A stretch of 20,004 nucleotides of DNA from the NCBI GenBank assembly GCA_029256485.1, contig JAQSXU010000061.1:1-20004 (forward strand), given 5' to 3'. The stretch is from Clostridiaceae bacterium. GTDB taxonomy: Bacteria; Bacillota_A; Clostridia; Clostridiales; Clostridiaceae. The notes beneath the pieces are model-generated. The model was given only the letters and a program-made list of their open reading frames with translations, did no database searches and was not told where the DNA came from. How positions within the stretch are numbered: the stretch's first letter is position 1; every line of letters starts with the position of its first letter. Made by a program: the position numbers and the translations under genes. Shown one piece after another: positions 1 to 6,041 of this stretch.

Positions 1-7
1 TGGTAAC

Positions 8-703
8 ATGATAATGTCAATGATAGTTACCTGCAGAGAGTTTTTTGAGATGTTTCTAATCCTCGTTCCCCTTGCAGTATATTTATATAAGATTAACCAA
101 AAAAAACTGCTTAAAAATATTTGCACAGGTGGTGCTGTTGGATTAGCTGCAACACTGCTTACAGGTATTGCTGCATATAATACTACTGCTAAGCTTGAAG
201 GATACGCAGAAAATCTTTTTATGGGATCAACAATGTTATTTTTATCAGGCTTAATTCTTTTCAGTTTAGTAATAATCAAAAAGCATTCAAAAGGTGTACA
301 AGTTTATGACCAAACAATAGAAAATAATTTTACTGCTTATAGTTTATTTACTTTAGCTTTTGTAACAACCTTCAGAGAAAGCTTGGAAATACTGCTTTTC
401 TTCTTACCATTTATGCACATTAGCTTATTATCAACCCTAAGTGGAGGAGTTATTGGCTTTGCTATATCTTTAGTGGGAGCATTTTTAATATTTAAATTTG
501 CAGCTAAACTAAACATCAATATAGTATTTACTGTGTTAAATCTGTTTCTCATTTATATAGGAGCATCCTTATTTGGAGAGTCACTTTTAGAATTATTTCC
601 AAGTGTAGGAGGTTCTATAGAATTAGCAGGTCAGCTAATTTATGGTATACCAGCAGCATTTTTATTCATCAAGAGTGAACTGAGAAAGTATATTAAGAGC
701 TGA
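8..703 (+). CDS. FTR1-family iron permease (possibly 5' partial)
   Basis: Predicted polytopic membrane protein of the FTR1/EfeU iron-permease family, which moves ferric iron across the cytoplasmic membrane. The two REXXE iron-handling motifs are visible: REFFE at residues 10-14 and RESLE at 123-127, each inside a hydrophobic segment. About seven hydrophobic helices can be counted over 231 residues, near the short end for the family. The first REXXE motif normally lies within about 15 residues of the N-terminus, so a start at one of the clustered ATGs (8, 14 or 20) is reasonable. However, the frame stays open to the left edge and no ribosome site is visible in the few bases upstream, so the true start could lie outside. 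Oxidase or cupredoxin partners, if any, would be upstream. The family is clear; the iron substrate is inferred from it. Confidence 0.85.
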   Translation: MIMSMIVTCREFFEMFLILVPLAVYLYKINQKKLLKNICTGGAVGLAATLLTGIAAYNTTAKLEGYAENLFMGSTMLFLSGLILFSLVIIKKHSKGVQVYDQTIENNFTAYSLFTLAFVTTFRESLEILLFFLPFMHISLLSTLSGGVIGFAISLVGAFLIFKFAAKLNINIVFTVLNLFLIYIGASLFGESLLELFPSVGGSIELAGQLIYGIPAAFLFIKSELRKYIKS

Positions 704-729
704 TGCATTAGATCATTGATGTTGTTTAT

Positions 730-771
730 GAAGGATGGATATAGTATTCATATTTAATATACCCATCCTTC
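730..771 (+). terminator. Hairpin downstream of the iron permease gene
   Basis: The perfect outer arms GAAGGATGG (730-738) and CCATCCTTC (763-771) continue inward with several A-T pairs around a small AT loop. There is no run of T after the stem, so this is either a weak terminator or an mRNA-end stabilising hairpin. It lies 27 bases past the permease stop codon. Confidence 0.45.
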
Positions 772-895
772 TCCATAATCTTGGGCATCTATATGTCCAA
801 AACATAGCTTAAATTATATGGCATCTTAGAGCTTACAATATATTAATTACCGGAATTCATTTTTGTGAATGGAAGCACATACATTAAGTACTGAA

Positions 896-904
896 CATAT
901 AATA
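896..904 (+). promoter_or_regulatory. Sporulation-sigma-like -10 element before the cupin gene
   Basis: CATATAATA fits the -10 consensus of the late mother-cell sigma factor SigK (CATAnnnTA) and is also close to that of SigE. An AC dinucleotide lies about 17 bases upstream. It sits 36 bases before the cupin start codon. I see no good TTGACA/TATAAT pair as a competitor. This rests on a short match in AT-rich DNA and is therefore tentative. Confidence 0.3.
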
Positions 905-939
905 ATATGGTAATTCTATGAAAGGAAGAACAATAATAA

Positions 940-1059
940 ATGTATAATGCTTATAATATATATCATTGCCCTTATTATGTGAACACACCAAGGTTTAGCT
1001 CTGATATTATGTATAATGCTTATGATGCATATCCATGTCCTTACTTCGCTAATTCACCA
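940..1059 (+). repeat. Tandem 69-bp-period duplication inside the cupin gene
   Basis: The 15-base stretch ATGTATAATGCTTAT occurs at 940-954 and again at 1009-1023, exactly 69 bases (23 codons) apart. The 17 residues following each start are about two-thirds identical and share the MYNAY and CPY motifs. This indicates an in-frame duplication of the N-terminal segment. Confidence 0.8.
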
Positions 1060-1560
1060 ATGTATAATCAGTTTACCAATAACTATGTTCCCTCTGCTTA
1101 TGAGGTGAGGTATGATCCAAGGTTTGGTTTTCCCCCATCTGTAAAAAACCAGGCTTTACTTAAATTGCAGGATTATGGACCTAACCCCTTTGTAGTTAAT
1201 ATTAATGAAGCTAGTAAACAAAACAATACTTTCCGTACAGCTTTATGGACGGGAAATCATCTTCAGGTTACCTTGATGAGCATAAATGTTGGTGATGACA
1301 TAGGTTTAGAAGTTCATCCAGACATTGATCAGTTCATACGTATTGAAGATGGCCAGGGACTTGTTAGAATGGGAAGCAGTAAGGATAAGCTGGATTTTCA
1401 GGCAAATGCCTATGATGACTTTGCAATTATGATACCAGCTGGTACATGGCACAATATTATAAATACAGGAAATAAACCGCTAAAAGTATATGCTATCTAT
1501 GCACCACCTCAGCATCCACATGGCACAGTTCATGAAACAAAAGCAGAAGCAGAGGATTGA
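940..1560 (+). CDS. Cupin-domain protein with duplicated Tyr/Cys-rich N-terminus
   Basis: A 206-aa protein with a Tyr/Asn/Pro-rich N-terminal segment (residues 1-60) and a single cupin beta-barrel (about 95-190). Cupin motif 1 is seen as EVHPDIDQFIRIEDGQG, giving H126 and Q131 where the classic motif has HxH and E. Motif 2 is PAGTWHNIIN, with H171. It resembles mannose-6-phosphate-isomerase-like stand-alone cupins, so a metal site is likely although the substrate is unknown. The N-terminus holds two copies of a 17-residue unit starting MYNAY at residues 1 and 24, each with a CPY motif. Tyr-rich leaders of this kind occur in spore-surface proteins, and the SigK/SigE-like -10 upstream agrees, but that link is inference. 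The start at 940 is preceded by GGAAG. A strong terminator follows, so the gene appears monocistronic. Confidence 0.85.
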   Translation: MYNAYNIYHCPYYVNTPRFSSDIMYNAYDAYPCPYFANSPMYNQFTNNYVPSAYEVRYDPRFGFPPSVKNQALLKLQDYGPNPFVVNINEASKQNNTFRTALWTGNHLQVTLMSINVGDDIGLEVHPDIDQFIRIEDGQGLVRMGSSKDKLDFQANAYDDFAIMIPAGTWHNIINTGNKPLKVYAIYAPPQHPHGTVHETKAEAED

Positions 1561-1600
1561 CAAGAAAATCGCCGCTTCTAATATTAAAAAAATCTATAAG

Positions 1601-1648
1601 AACAGCCTTCTATGGTAAAACTAAATTATCATAAAAGGCTGTTTTTTA
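1601..1648 (+). terminator. Strong Rho-independent terminator after the cupin gene
   Basis: The stem is formed by AACAGCCTT (1601-1609) with AAGGCTGTT (1635-1643), extended inward by TATGGTAA pairing with TTATCATA through one G-U pair. A run of six T begins at 1642. It ends the cupin transcript. The same stem, with an A-rich stretch on its left side, could also act on transcripts arriving from mntH on the other strand. Confidence 0.9.
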
Positions 1649-1712
1649 TAGCAAAAAAGTTATCATAAATTACTCTTTACTCCTATGTAAATAAATTTTC
1701 CACAGTGTTAAT

Positions 1713-3008
1713 TTATACAATTCCTGTAAATGTTAGATACAATAAAACAGCATTCATACTGATAATCATAATTGCAATTAACCAGCCTAAAAATTTTACA
1801 TATGGCTTATTAACAAAATCCCCCATCAAGTCTTTTCTTCCGGTGATTTTTAGCATAGAGATTATTGCAACAGGGAGTACAAAACTTAAACATACCTGAC
1901 TTATTAACAATGCTTTCATGGGATTTACTCCTGCTGCAATAACAATTATACCTGGAAGCATGGTTATTATTCTTCTTATATTCAAAGGAATTTTAACATC
2001 TATAAAACCATCCATAATTGTTTCCCCTGCCATTGTCCCTACGGAAGATGATGAAAATCCCGATGCAAGCAAGGCTGCTCCAAAAGCTCCGCTTGACAGC
2101 GAACCTAAAAGGGGTTCCAATGACCTGTGTGCCTGTTCTATAGAATCTACAGCTATACCTCTGCTGAAAAATACTGAAGCAGATACTACAACCATTGCAG
2201 CATTTACAATGAACGCAATATTCATTGCAACAAATACATCTATTTTCTCCATACACAAATATCTTTTCTTCTCCTCCAATGTGAGCCCTTTATTTCTGGA
2301 CTGCACCAATTGAGAATGAAGGTATATTACATGGGGCATTACTGTAGCTCCTAACATGCCTACAGCAATTAACATGGACTCACCATTTGGCAGTGATGGG
2401 ATTAATGTATGAATAGCAACTTGCTGCCAATCAGGCTTTGCAAACAGCAGTTCCATTGTATAGGATATACAAATAACAGCAACAAGTGCAGTGATAACAA
2501 TCTCAACAATTCTTTGACCATATTTTTGCAGGTAAATAATCAAAAATGTTACTATTGCAGTCAATATAACAGAATATGATAAAGGAATACCAAACAAAAG
2601 GTAAAAGCCTAACACTCCTCCTAAAAATTCAGCCATTGTAGTGGCCATGGCTGCAAGTGTTGCTACTATATAAAAGAACCAATTCATCCTCTTTGAAAAT
2701 ACCTCTTTACACATTTGAGTCAAGTTTTTATCTGTAGCAATTCCTAATTTTGCTGACATTATTTGAAGAAATATAGCCATTAAGTTACTCCACAGAATAA
2801 CCCATACAAGATTATAATTAAATTTTGACCCTCCGCTGATATTAGTAGCAAAGTTACCTGGGTCAATATATGCAACGCTGACAATAAAGGCAGGCCCAAG
2901 AAATGTTGATAACTGCTTAAATCTATTAATTATGCCAAAGGGATTGCTTATTCCTTTTTCCACAAGGCTATAGCCATTGGATTTCTCTATGACTCTTTCG
3001 CTGTTCAT
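1713..3008 (-). CDS. mntH: Nramp-family Mn2+/divalent metal transporter MntH
   Basis: A 431-aa Nramp transporter, a proton-coupled importer of Mn2+ (and Fe2+) in the cytoplasmic membrane. The family signatures are present: DPGN at residues 49-52 in the first helix (metal-binding Asp and Asn) and MPHVIYLHS at 224-232 in the sixth helix (metal-binding Met, proton-path His). Eleven hydrophobic segments are apparent and the length is typical. The start at 3008 has an AAGGTG ribosome site about 10 bases upstream. It is divergently transcribed from a DtxR-family gene with all MntR metal ligands, and a palindrome lies 54-74 bases upstream of its start codon. Manganese as the main substrate is inferred from the family and from that neighbour. 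Confidence 0.95.
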   Translation of the reverse strand: MNSERVIEKSNGYSLVEKGISNPFGIINRFKQLSTFLGPAFIVSVAYIDPGNFATNISGGSKFNYNLVWVILWSNLMAIFLQIMSAKLGIATDKNLTQMCKEVFSKRMNWFFYIVATLAAMATTMAEFLGGVLGFYLLFGIPLSYSVILTAIVTFLIIYLQKYGQRIVEIVITALVAVICISYTMELLFAKPDWQQVAIHTLIPSLPNGESMLIAVGMLGATVMPHVIYLHSQLVQSRNKGLTLEEKKRYLCMEKIDVFVAMNIAFIVNAAMVVVSASVFFSRGIAVDSIEQAHRSLEPLLGSLSSGAFGAALLASGFSSSSVGTMAGETIMDGFIDVKIPLNIRRIITMLPGIIVIAAGVNPMKALLISQVCLSFVLPVAIISMLKITGRKDLMGDFVNKPYVKFLGWLIAIMIISMNAVLLYLTFTGIV

Positions 3009-3061
3009 TAAATGTACACCTTCTTAAATATAATTCTTCACTACATATGAAATTGTTCCTG

Positions 3062-3088
3062 AAGACTAAAACTTTTAGTCTTAACTAA
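3062..3088. promoter_or_regulatory. Palindromic operator candidate between mntH and mntR
   Basis: AAGACTAAAA (3062-3071), one central C, then TTTTAGTCTT (3073-3082) form a perfect inverted repeat with 10-base arms. Overlapping it, TTAGT (3075-3079) and ACTAA (3084-3088) form a second repeat around CTTA, similar in shape to DtxR-type boxes (TTAGgttaacCTAA style). It is placed about where the mntH promoter should be and upstream of mntR. Binding by MntR is inferred; the sequence is not the Bacillus MntR box. Confidence 0.65.
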
Positions 3089-3212
3089 GTTTTCCACATG
3101 ATATAAATTATGAAAATTATATTAGAAAGGTTACACAGTAGTAATTTTTTATTTTACTGCTCATATAATTTATTGAGAGTCTATGAATCTCATAAAAGAA
3201 GGTGAAGAAATT

Positions 3213-3686
3213 ATGAGCAATAATGATTTTCATACATTTAGTGAATATATGAAAAAAGAGGATAATTCTCTTACAGCATCCATGGAGGATTATCTTGAAA
3301 TGATTTACAGATTGTCTGTGAATTCAGGATTTACAAGAATCCATGAACTCTCTGATGCACTTAATGTTCAGCCCCCATCCGCAACAAGAATGGTGCAGAG
3401 ATTAGCTGAACTACATTTTTTAAAATATGAAAAGTACGGTGTAATAATGCTTGTAGAGAATGGAAAGATAATGGGCAAATCATTGCTCAAACGACACAAT
3501 ACTATTGAAACTCTTTTAAAAGTATTAGGTGTTTCAGAGAAGGCAATTTTGATAGAAACAGAAAAAATCGAGCATACTATTAGCGATGACACTGTTAAAT
3601 GTTTTGAGGAATATATTAATTTCACAAAAGATAACCCTGACATAGTGACTAAATTTAATGCTTATAAAAATTCAATTAATAAGTAG
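3213..3686 (+). CDS. mntR: DtxR-family manganese-responsive repressor MntR
   Basis: A 157-aa DtxR/MntR-family repressor that binds DNA when loaded with Mn2+. An N-terminal winged helix (about residues 23-85, SMEDYLEMIY onward, with recognition helix near PPSATRMVQRL) is followed by a dimerisation and metal-binding domain. Every ligand known from Bacillus MntR has a counterpart: D26, E29, H95, E117, E120 and H121. There is no SH3-like third domain, as expected for MntR rather than DtxR/IdeR. I chose the ATG at 3213 because AGAAGGTG lies 8 bases upstream; an in-frame ATG at 3183 has no ribosome site and would add ten residues. It faces mntH across a palindrome, and autoregulation plus control of mntH is the natural inference. 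A terminator follows at 3724. Confidence 0.93.
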   Translation: MSNNDFHTFSEYMKKEDNSLTASMEDYLEMIYRLSVNSGFTRIHELSDALNVQPPSATRMVQRLAELHFLKYEKYGVIMLVENGKIMGKSLLKRHNTIETLLKVLGVSEKAILIETEKIEHTISDDTVKCFEEYINFTKDNPDIVTKFNAYKNSINK

Positions 3687-3723
3687 AGAATATACCCACA
3701 TGAAAAAAATACTCTTTAAGTTT

Positions 3724-3753
3724 AAGAATAGTCTTCTTTTAGACTATTCTTTT
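3724..3753 (+). terminator. Rho-independent terminator after mntR
   Basis: Perfect 11-base arms AAGAATAGTCT (3724-3734) and AGACTATTCTT (3741-3751) flank a 6-base loop, followed by a short T run. It lies 37 bases past the mntR stop codon. Confidence 0.8.
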
Positions 3754-3922
3754 CACTATCAGGCTATGCCATAGTACTGCATATATATTACCAAGATTAT
3801 AGTCTTTAGAAAAATGGTTAAAGGTATTATAAACAAAAATAACCCTGAAGGGTTATAAGGTAAAAGTTCAAAGTATATTAAATAAATATTATAATCTTTT
3901 TAGTTTATACCAAATAATTAAA

Positions 3923-4069
3923 TTACATGGATATAGTGCTTTTGTAATATGCGTATATAAGCTTGTCCAATTTTTGGCTCATTTTTACTATTTTTTCAGA
4001 ATATAAACATTCAGCTTCTTCTGTTAGCCTATTTAATTCTTTTCTAAGCGCCTCAATTTCTTCGTTCAT
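3923..4069 (-). CDS. Spo0E-like sporulation regulatory aspartyl-phosphatase, 48 aa
   Basis: A very short gene whose 48-residue product starts MNEEIEALRKELNRLTEEA and ends with SQKLDKLIYAYYK plus five residues. The SQxLDxLIxxYY pattern (residues 31-43) is the hallmark of the Spo0E family, small two-helix proteins that dephosphorylate Spo0A~P and so delay sporulation. The charged amphipathic first helix and the size of about 50 residues also fit. GGGG lies about 9 bases before the ATG, and a well-spaced TTGTAC/TATAAT promoter lies upstream. It converges on mntR. The family call is strong; the actual target (Spo0A~P or another response regulator) is inferred. Confidence 0.85.
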   Translation of the reverse strand: MNEEIEALRKELNRLTEEAECLYSEKIVKMSQKLDKLIYAYYKSTISM

Positions 4070-4117
4070 CCTTGAATCCCCCACTCCATATTCTTACAAG
4101 TTTAAACAACATTTGTT

Positions 4118-4146
4118 ATTATAGTACAATAATGTAATTTGTACAA
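4118..4146 (-). promoter_or_regulatory. SigA-type promoter of the Spo0E-like gene, with overlapping palindrome
   Basis: On the minus strand, TTGTAC (4141-4146), a 17-base spacer and TATAAT (4118-4123) form a good vegetative promoter 49 bases from the start codon. GTACAA and TTGTAC form a 21-base interrupted palindrome (4126-4146) across the -35 and spacer, a possible operator. Confidence 0.7.
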
Positions 4147-4379
4147 CATAATTAAGTATCAATTCATTGAAAAAGTCATTTATGAAACCGTTTACTAATC
4201 GTTTTTATACAAAATTCCTTATTATATCTATCAGAATTATTAAAATTATTTTCACATATTATTTTACACTAAAATTTTTTTCAATGAGTACTAAATTAGT
4301 GGGGAACTACTTGAGTTTTCTTCATAATACCTACATAACTTTGAATTATAATTAAGCATAATCTATAGGAGGTGTTGAA

Positions 4380-4475
4380 ATGATAGGTCAAGCTTTAGCT
4401 CAATGCATTCATATGTGCGGTATGTATGGACAAGATTTAGCAAGTTGCATTTCAGTGATGTTAGGAATAAAATAA
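4380..4475 (+). CDS. Small Cys/Met-containing peptide, 31 aa, unknown function
   Basis: I do not recognise this peptide. The reading frame has an unusually strong ribosome site, AGGAGGTG, 6 bases before the ATG, and is followed 23 bases after the stop by a strong Rho-independent terminator, which argues for a real short transcription unit. The product begins MIGQALAQCIHMCGMYGQDL and has three cysteines (C9, C13, C23; C-x3-C then C-x9-C), four internal methionines, one charged residue near each end of its second half and an overall hydrophobic, helix-compatible character. There is no signal peptide, no leader-peptide double-Gly motif and no neighbouring exporter. Metal or thiol chemistry, or a membrane-active role, are only possibilities. 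Confidence 0.6.
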   Translation: MIGQALAQCIHMCGMYGQDLASCISVMLGIK

Positions 4476-4497
4476 AATCCTCTAGATTCCCCTTATG

Positions 4498-4533
4498 AAG
4501 ACTTGTGGTCTAAATTGATCACCAGTCTTTTTT
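4498..4533 (+). terminator. Rho-independent terminator after the 31-aa peptide gene
   Basis: AAGACT (4498-4503) pairs with AGTCTT (4524-4529). After one mismatch the stem continues as GTGGTC (4505-4510) with GATCAC (4517-4522) around a TAAATT loop. Six T follow. A clear intrinsic terminator. Confidence 0.88.
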
Positions 4534-4599
4534 ACTTGTCTACATTTCAGCTAATTACATCCCATTTTTTTCATGTTGCCAATTAAATATTTAACAAGT

Positions 4600-4718
4600 T
4601 AACTTTTATTTTTCAATTTCAACAAACTATACAAACCAATTGAAATGCCTGTGGTTGTTCCAAAAGAAACTAAAGTGAATAATAAATTCTGGTCAAAACT
4701 AATCCAGGCTATATTAGC
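4600..4718 (-). pseudogene. Start-less membrane-peptide reading frame, probable gene remnant
   Basis: Directly past the DeoR-family gene (overlapping its stop in another frame), an open frame of 39 codons reads AWISFDQNLLFTLVSFG, then TTTGISIGLYSLLKLKNKS and stop. It looks like the end of a small membrane protein: one hydrophobic helix and a Lys-rich cytoplasmic tail. No ATG, GTG or TTG lies between the preceding in-frame stop and the helix, so it is probably a degraded gene end or chance. Low confidence. Confidence 0.25.
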
Positions 4719-5470
4719 TTAACAGTTAATCTTTTCAGTTTGTCTTTAATGTCATCAGCAATGTCTGTATCGGTAATTATACCATCAAACTCCTCCAAAT
4801 CAGCAAATCTATAGGTACTATCCATATTAAATTTTTCCTTTTCAACAAGAAGAAATACTTCTTTACAATTAGATACTATAATCTCTTTAACATTACCATC
4901 TTCCATGGTGGCAGTTCCTACACTATCTGTATTTAGATTCACACCTGAGCTTCCCAAAAAACCTTTTTTAAATATGTACTTAGATATACTCTTAATAACT
5001 TCTGACCCAGTTACTCCACCGGATTTATTATCATATACTCCACCTATACATATTAGCTTAACAATTTCATTATTATTAAAAAGCGGAGGTATTAGAACCA
5101 TATTTGTTATTAAAGTTATTCTCTTAGTGCTATCAGCAATTAATTTAGCCACTAGAAAATTTATACTTGAAGCCTCTAAAAACACCACATCTCCATCCTC
5201 AATCAGCTCAAAAGCTTTCTTAGCTATTGTCTCCTTGCTGCTTAAGTTTATATTTATTCTAGTGCTTATAGGGCTGCTTTTGGAAATTTCTCTATTTAAG
5301 ATAGCACCACCATAGGTCCTTTTAAGGAAGCCTTCTCTTTCTAGCCTTTGAAGGTCCTTTCTTATCAAGCTCTCTGAAACATTAAATAGTTCACTTAGTT
5401 CATTAACTTTTACTCTATAATTTTTATTAAGTATATTTAATATCTGTTCAAGTCTTTCTTCTGTAAACAT
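4709..5470 (-). CDS. DeoR-family transcriptional regulator
   Basis: A 253-aa DeoR/GlpR-type regulator. The N-terminal helix-turn-helix (about residues 3-57) shows the family pattern: IL..L......V.VNELSELFNVSESLIRKDLQRLE..G.L.RTYGGA. The C-terminal sensor domain (about 75-235) is of the sugar-phosphate-isomerase-like fold that binds phosphorylated sugars or related metabolites; it starts SSKETIAKKAFELIEDGDVVFLEAS. I chose the ATG at 5470 because GAGGTG lies 5-6 bases upstream; ATGs at 5482 and 5494 lack a ribosome site. A TATAAT lies in the AT-rich DNA before it. It faces the ABC importer cassette across about 570 bases, so it may regulate that cassette, but no kinase or catabolic gene is adjacent to suggest its effector. 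Confidence 0.9.
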   Translation of the reverse strand: MFTEERLEQILNILNKNYRVKVNELSELFNVSESLIRKDLQRLEREGFLKRTYGGAILNREISKSSPISTRININLSSKETIAKKAFELIEDGDVVFLEASSINFLVAKLIADSTKRITLITNMVLIPPLFNNNEIVKLICIGGVYDNKSGGVTGSEVIKSISKYIFKKGFLGSSGVNLNTDSVGTATMEDGNVKEIIVSNCKEVFLLVEKEKFNMDSTYRFADLEEFDGIITDTDIADDIKDKLKRLTVKLI

Positions 5471-5596
5471 ATAGCACCTCATCTTTATTATCATTGATTA
5501 TTACTTTTTATTAATATTATAACATTCTTATTAAAATTAATTTAATATCTTGAATAATAACTAGAAATAGTATACAATAAAATAATTCGATATACA

Positions 5597-5626
5597 TTGA
5601 CAATGATTGATAAATATTGATAATAA
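5597..5626 (+). promoter_or_regulatory. SigA-type promoter candidate for the ABC cassette leader
   Basis: A perfect TTGACA (5597-5602) is followed by GATAAT (5619-5624, 16-base spacer) or TAATAA (5621-5626, 18-base spacer). Two TTGATAA-like copies overlap the spacer. Transcription from here would make a leader of about 400 bases, including the structured element at 5648-5762, before the lipoprotein gene. Confidence 0.5.
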
Positions 5627-5647
5627 GAATATAATACTAATAATGAT

Positions 5648-5762
5648 AATATTATAGTGATCATATAATTTAGCGTAATAGGATAATGCCTAGCGTAATA
5701 TTTTATATGTATAGGCATCTTCAAATGGCTGACATGAACCCAACTTATTAAGAAGATGCCTA
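5648..5762 (+). promoter_or_regulatory. Structured leader with TPP-riboswitch-like P5/L5 and alternative hairpins
   Basis: TAGG-ATAATG-CCTA-GCGTA (5679-5697) has the exact loop and 3' flank of the TPP riboswitch P5/L5 region (CUGG-AUAAUG-CCAG-CGUA), with two compensated base-pair changes in the stem. AATATTA (5648-5654) and TAATATT (5696-5702) could close the element. Downstream, TAGGCATCTTC (5712-5722) pairs perfectly with GAAGATGCCTA (5752-5762), or alternatively its first 7 bases pair with ATGCCTA (5686-5692) of the P5-like stem, giving a switch-like exclusive arrangement. TAGCGTAATA is directly repeated at 5671 and 5691. The CUGAGA half of a true TPP aptamer is absent upstream, and no T run follows the second hairpin. 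It may be a decayed, variant or unrelated structure. Confidence 0.35.
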
Positions 5763-6041
5763 CTTTACTCCTATAGTATTTATCTTGATTTTTCACCATG
5801 CGTCAGTATAATATCCCACTGCATCACTGTCAGGAAATTTTTTCCTCATCCAACATCCCAAGTTATCCAACTAGAGCTGTGTTATATTCAGAAAATCCTC
5901 CCTTTAGTGCTATTGTCACATTTATTTTTACCCCACATATATTAAATTAAACCATGTTTATAAGTGAAGTGATATTTGGCGCACAGTGGAAACTCGGCTT
6001 TATAAGGCTAATGAATTAATAATAAAGGGTGTGATATATTA
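5763..6041 (+). other. Leader/intergenic DNA without a recognised gene
   Basis: I see no credible coding frame here. A second, weaker promoter candidate is TTGTCA (5913-5918), 17 bases, CATATA (5936-5941). A more GC-rich patch around 5978-6003 (GCGCACAGTGGAAACTCGGC) stands out from the AT-rich surroundings, but I could not match it to a riboswitch class. AAGGGTG at 6025-6031 is the ribosome site of the next gene. Confidence 0.3.

Noticed and set aside
3839..3856. Perfect inverted repeat ATAACCCT-GA-AGGGTTAT
   Set aside because: Two-base loop, no T run and not next to a promoter; could be an operator but nothing links it to a gene.
4167..4355. 62-codon plus-strand open frame starting with TTG
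   Set aside because: No ribosome site, TTG start, Phe/Ile/Tyr/Lys composition that simply reflects AT-rich DNA; it runs into the leader of the 31-aa peptide gene.
4380..4475. Relation of the 31-aa peptide to Cys-rich four-helix copper-binding (DUF326-type) proteins
   Set aside because: Only the C-x3-C spacing is shared; the peptide is far too short and lacks the repeated CxxC pattern.
5600..5762. A complete canonical TPP riboswitch
   Set aside because: Only the P5/L5 and GCGTA part matches; CTGAGA and the P2-P3 half are absent from the upstream DNA. Kept only as a resemblance.
5542..5799. 85-codon minus-strand open frame in the DeoR-ABC intergenic region
   Set aside because: Low-complexity Tyr/Ile/Leu composition, no ribosome site, and it crosses the paired hairpin arms of the leader structure.
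5978..6003. GC-rich patch GCGCACAGTGGAAACTCGGC as a c-di-GMP-type riboswitch
   Set aside because: It superficially recalls GCACAGGGCAAACC of GEMM-I, but no partner stem or tetraloop-receptor layout is visible.
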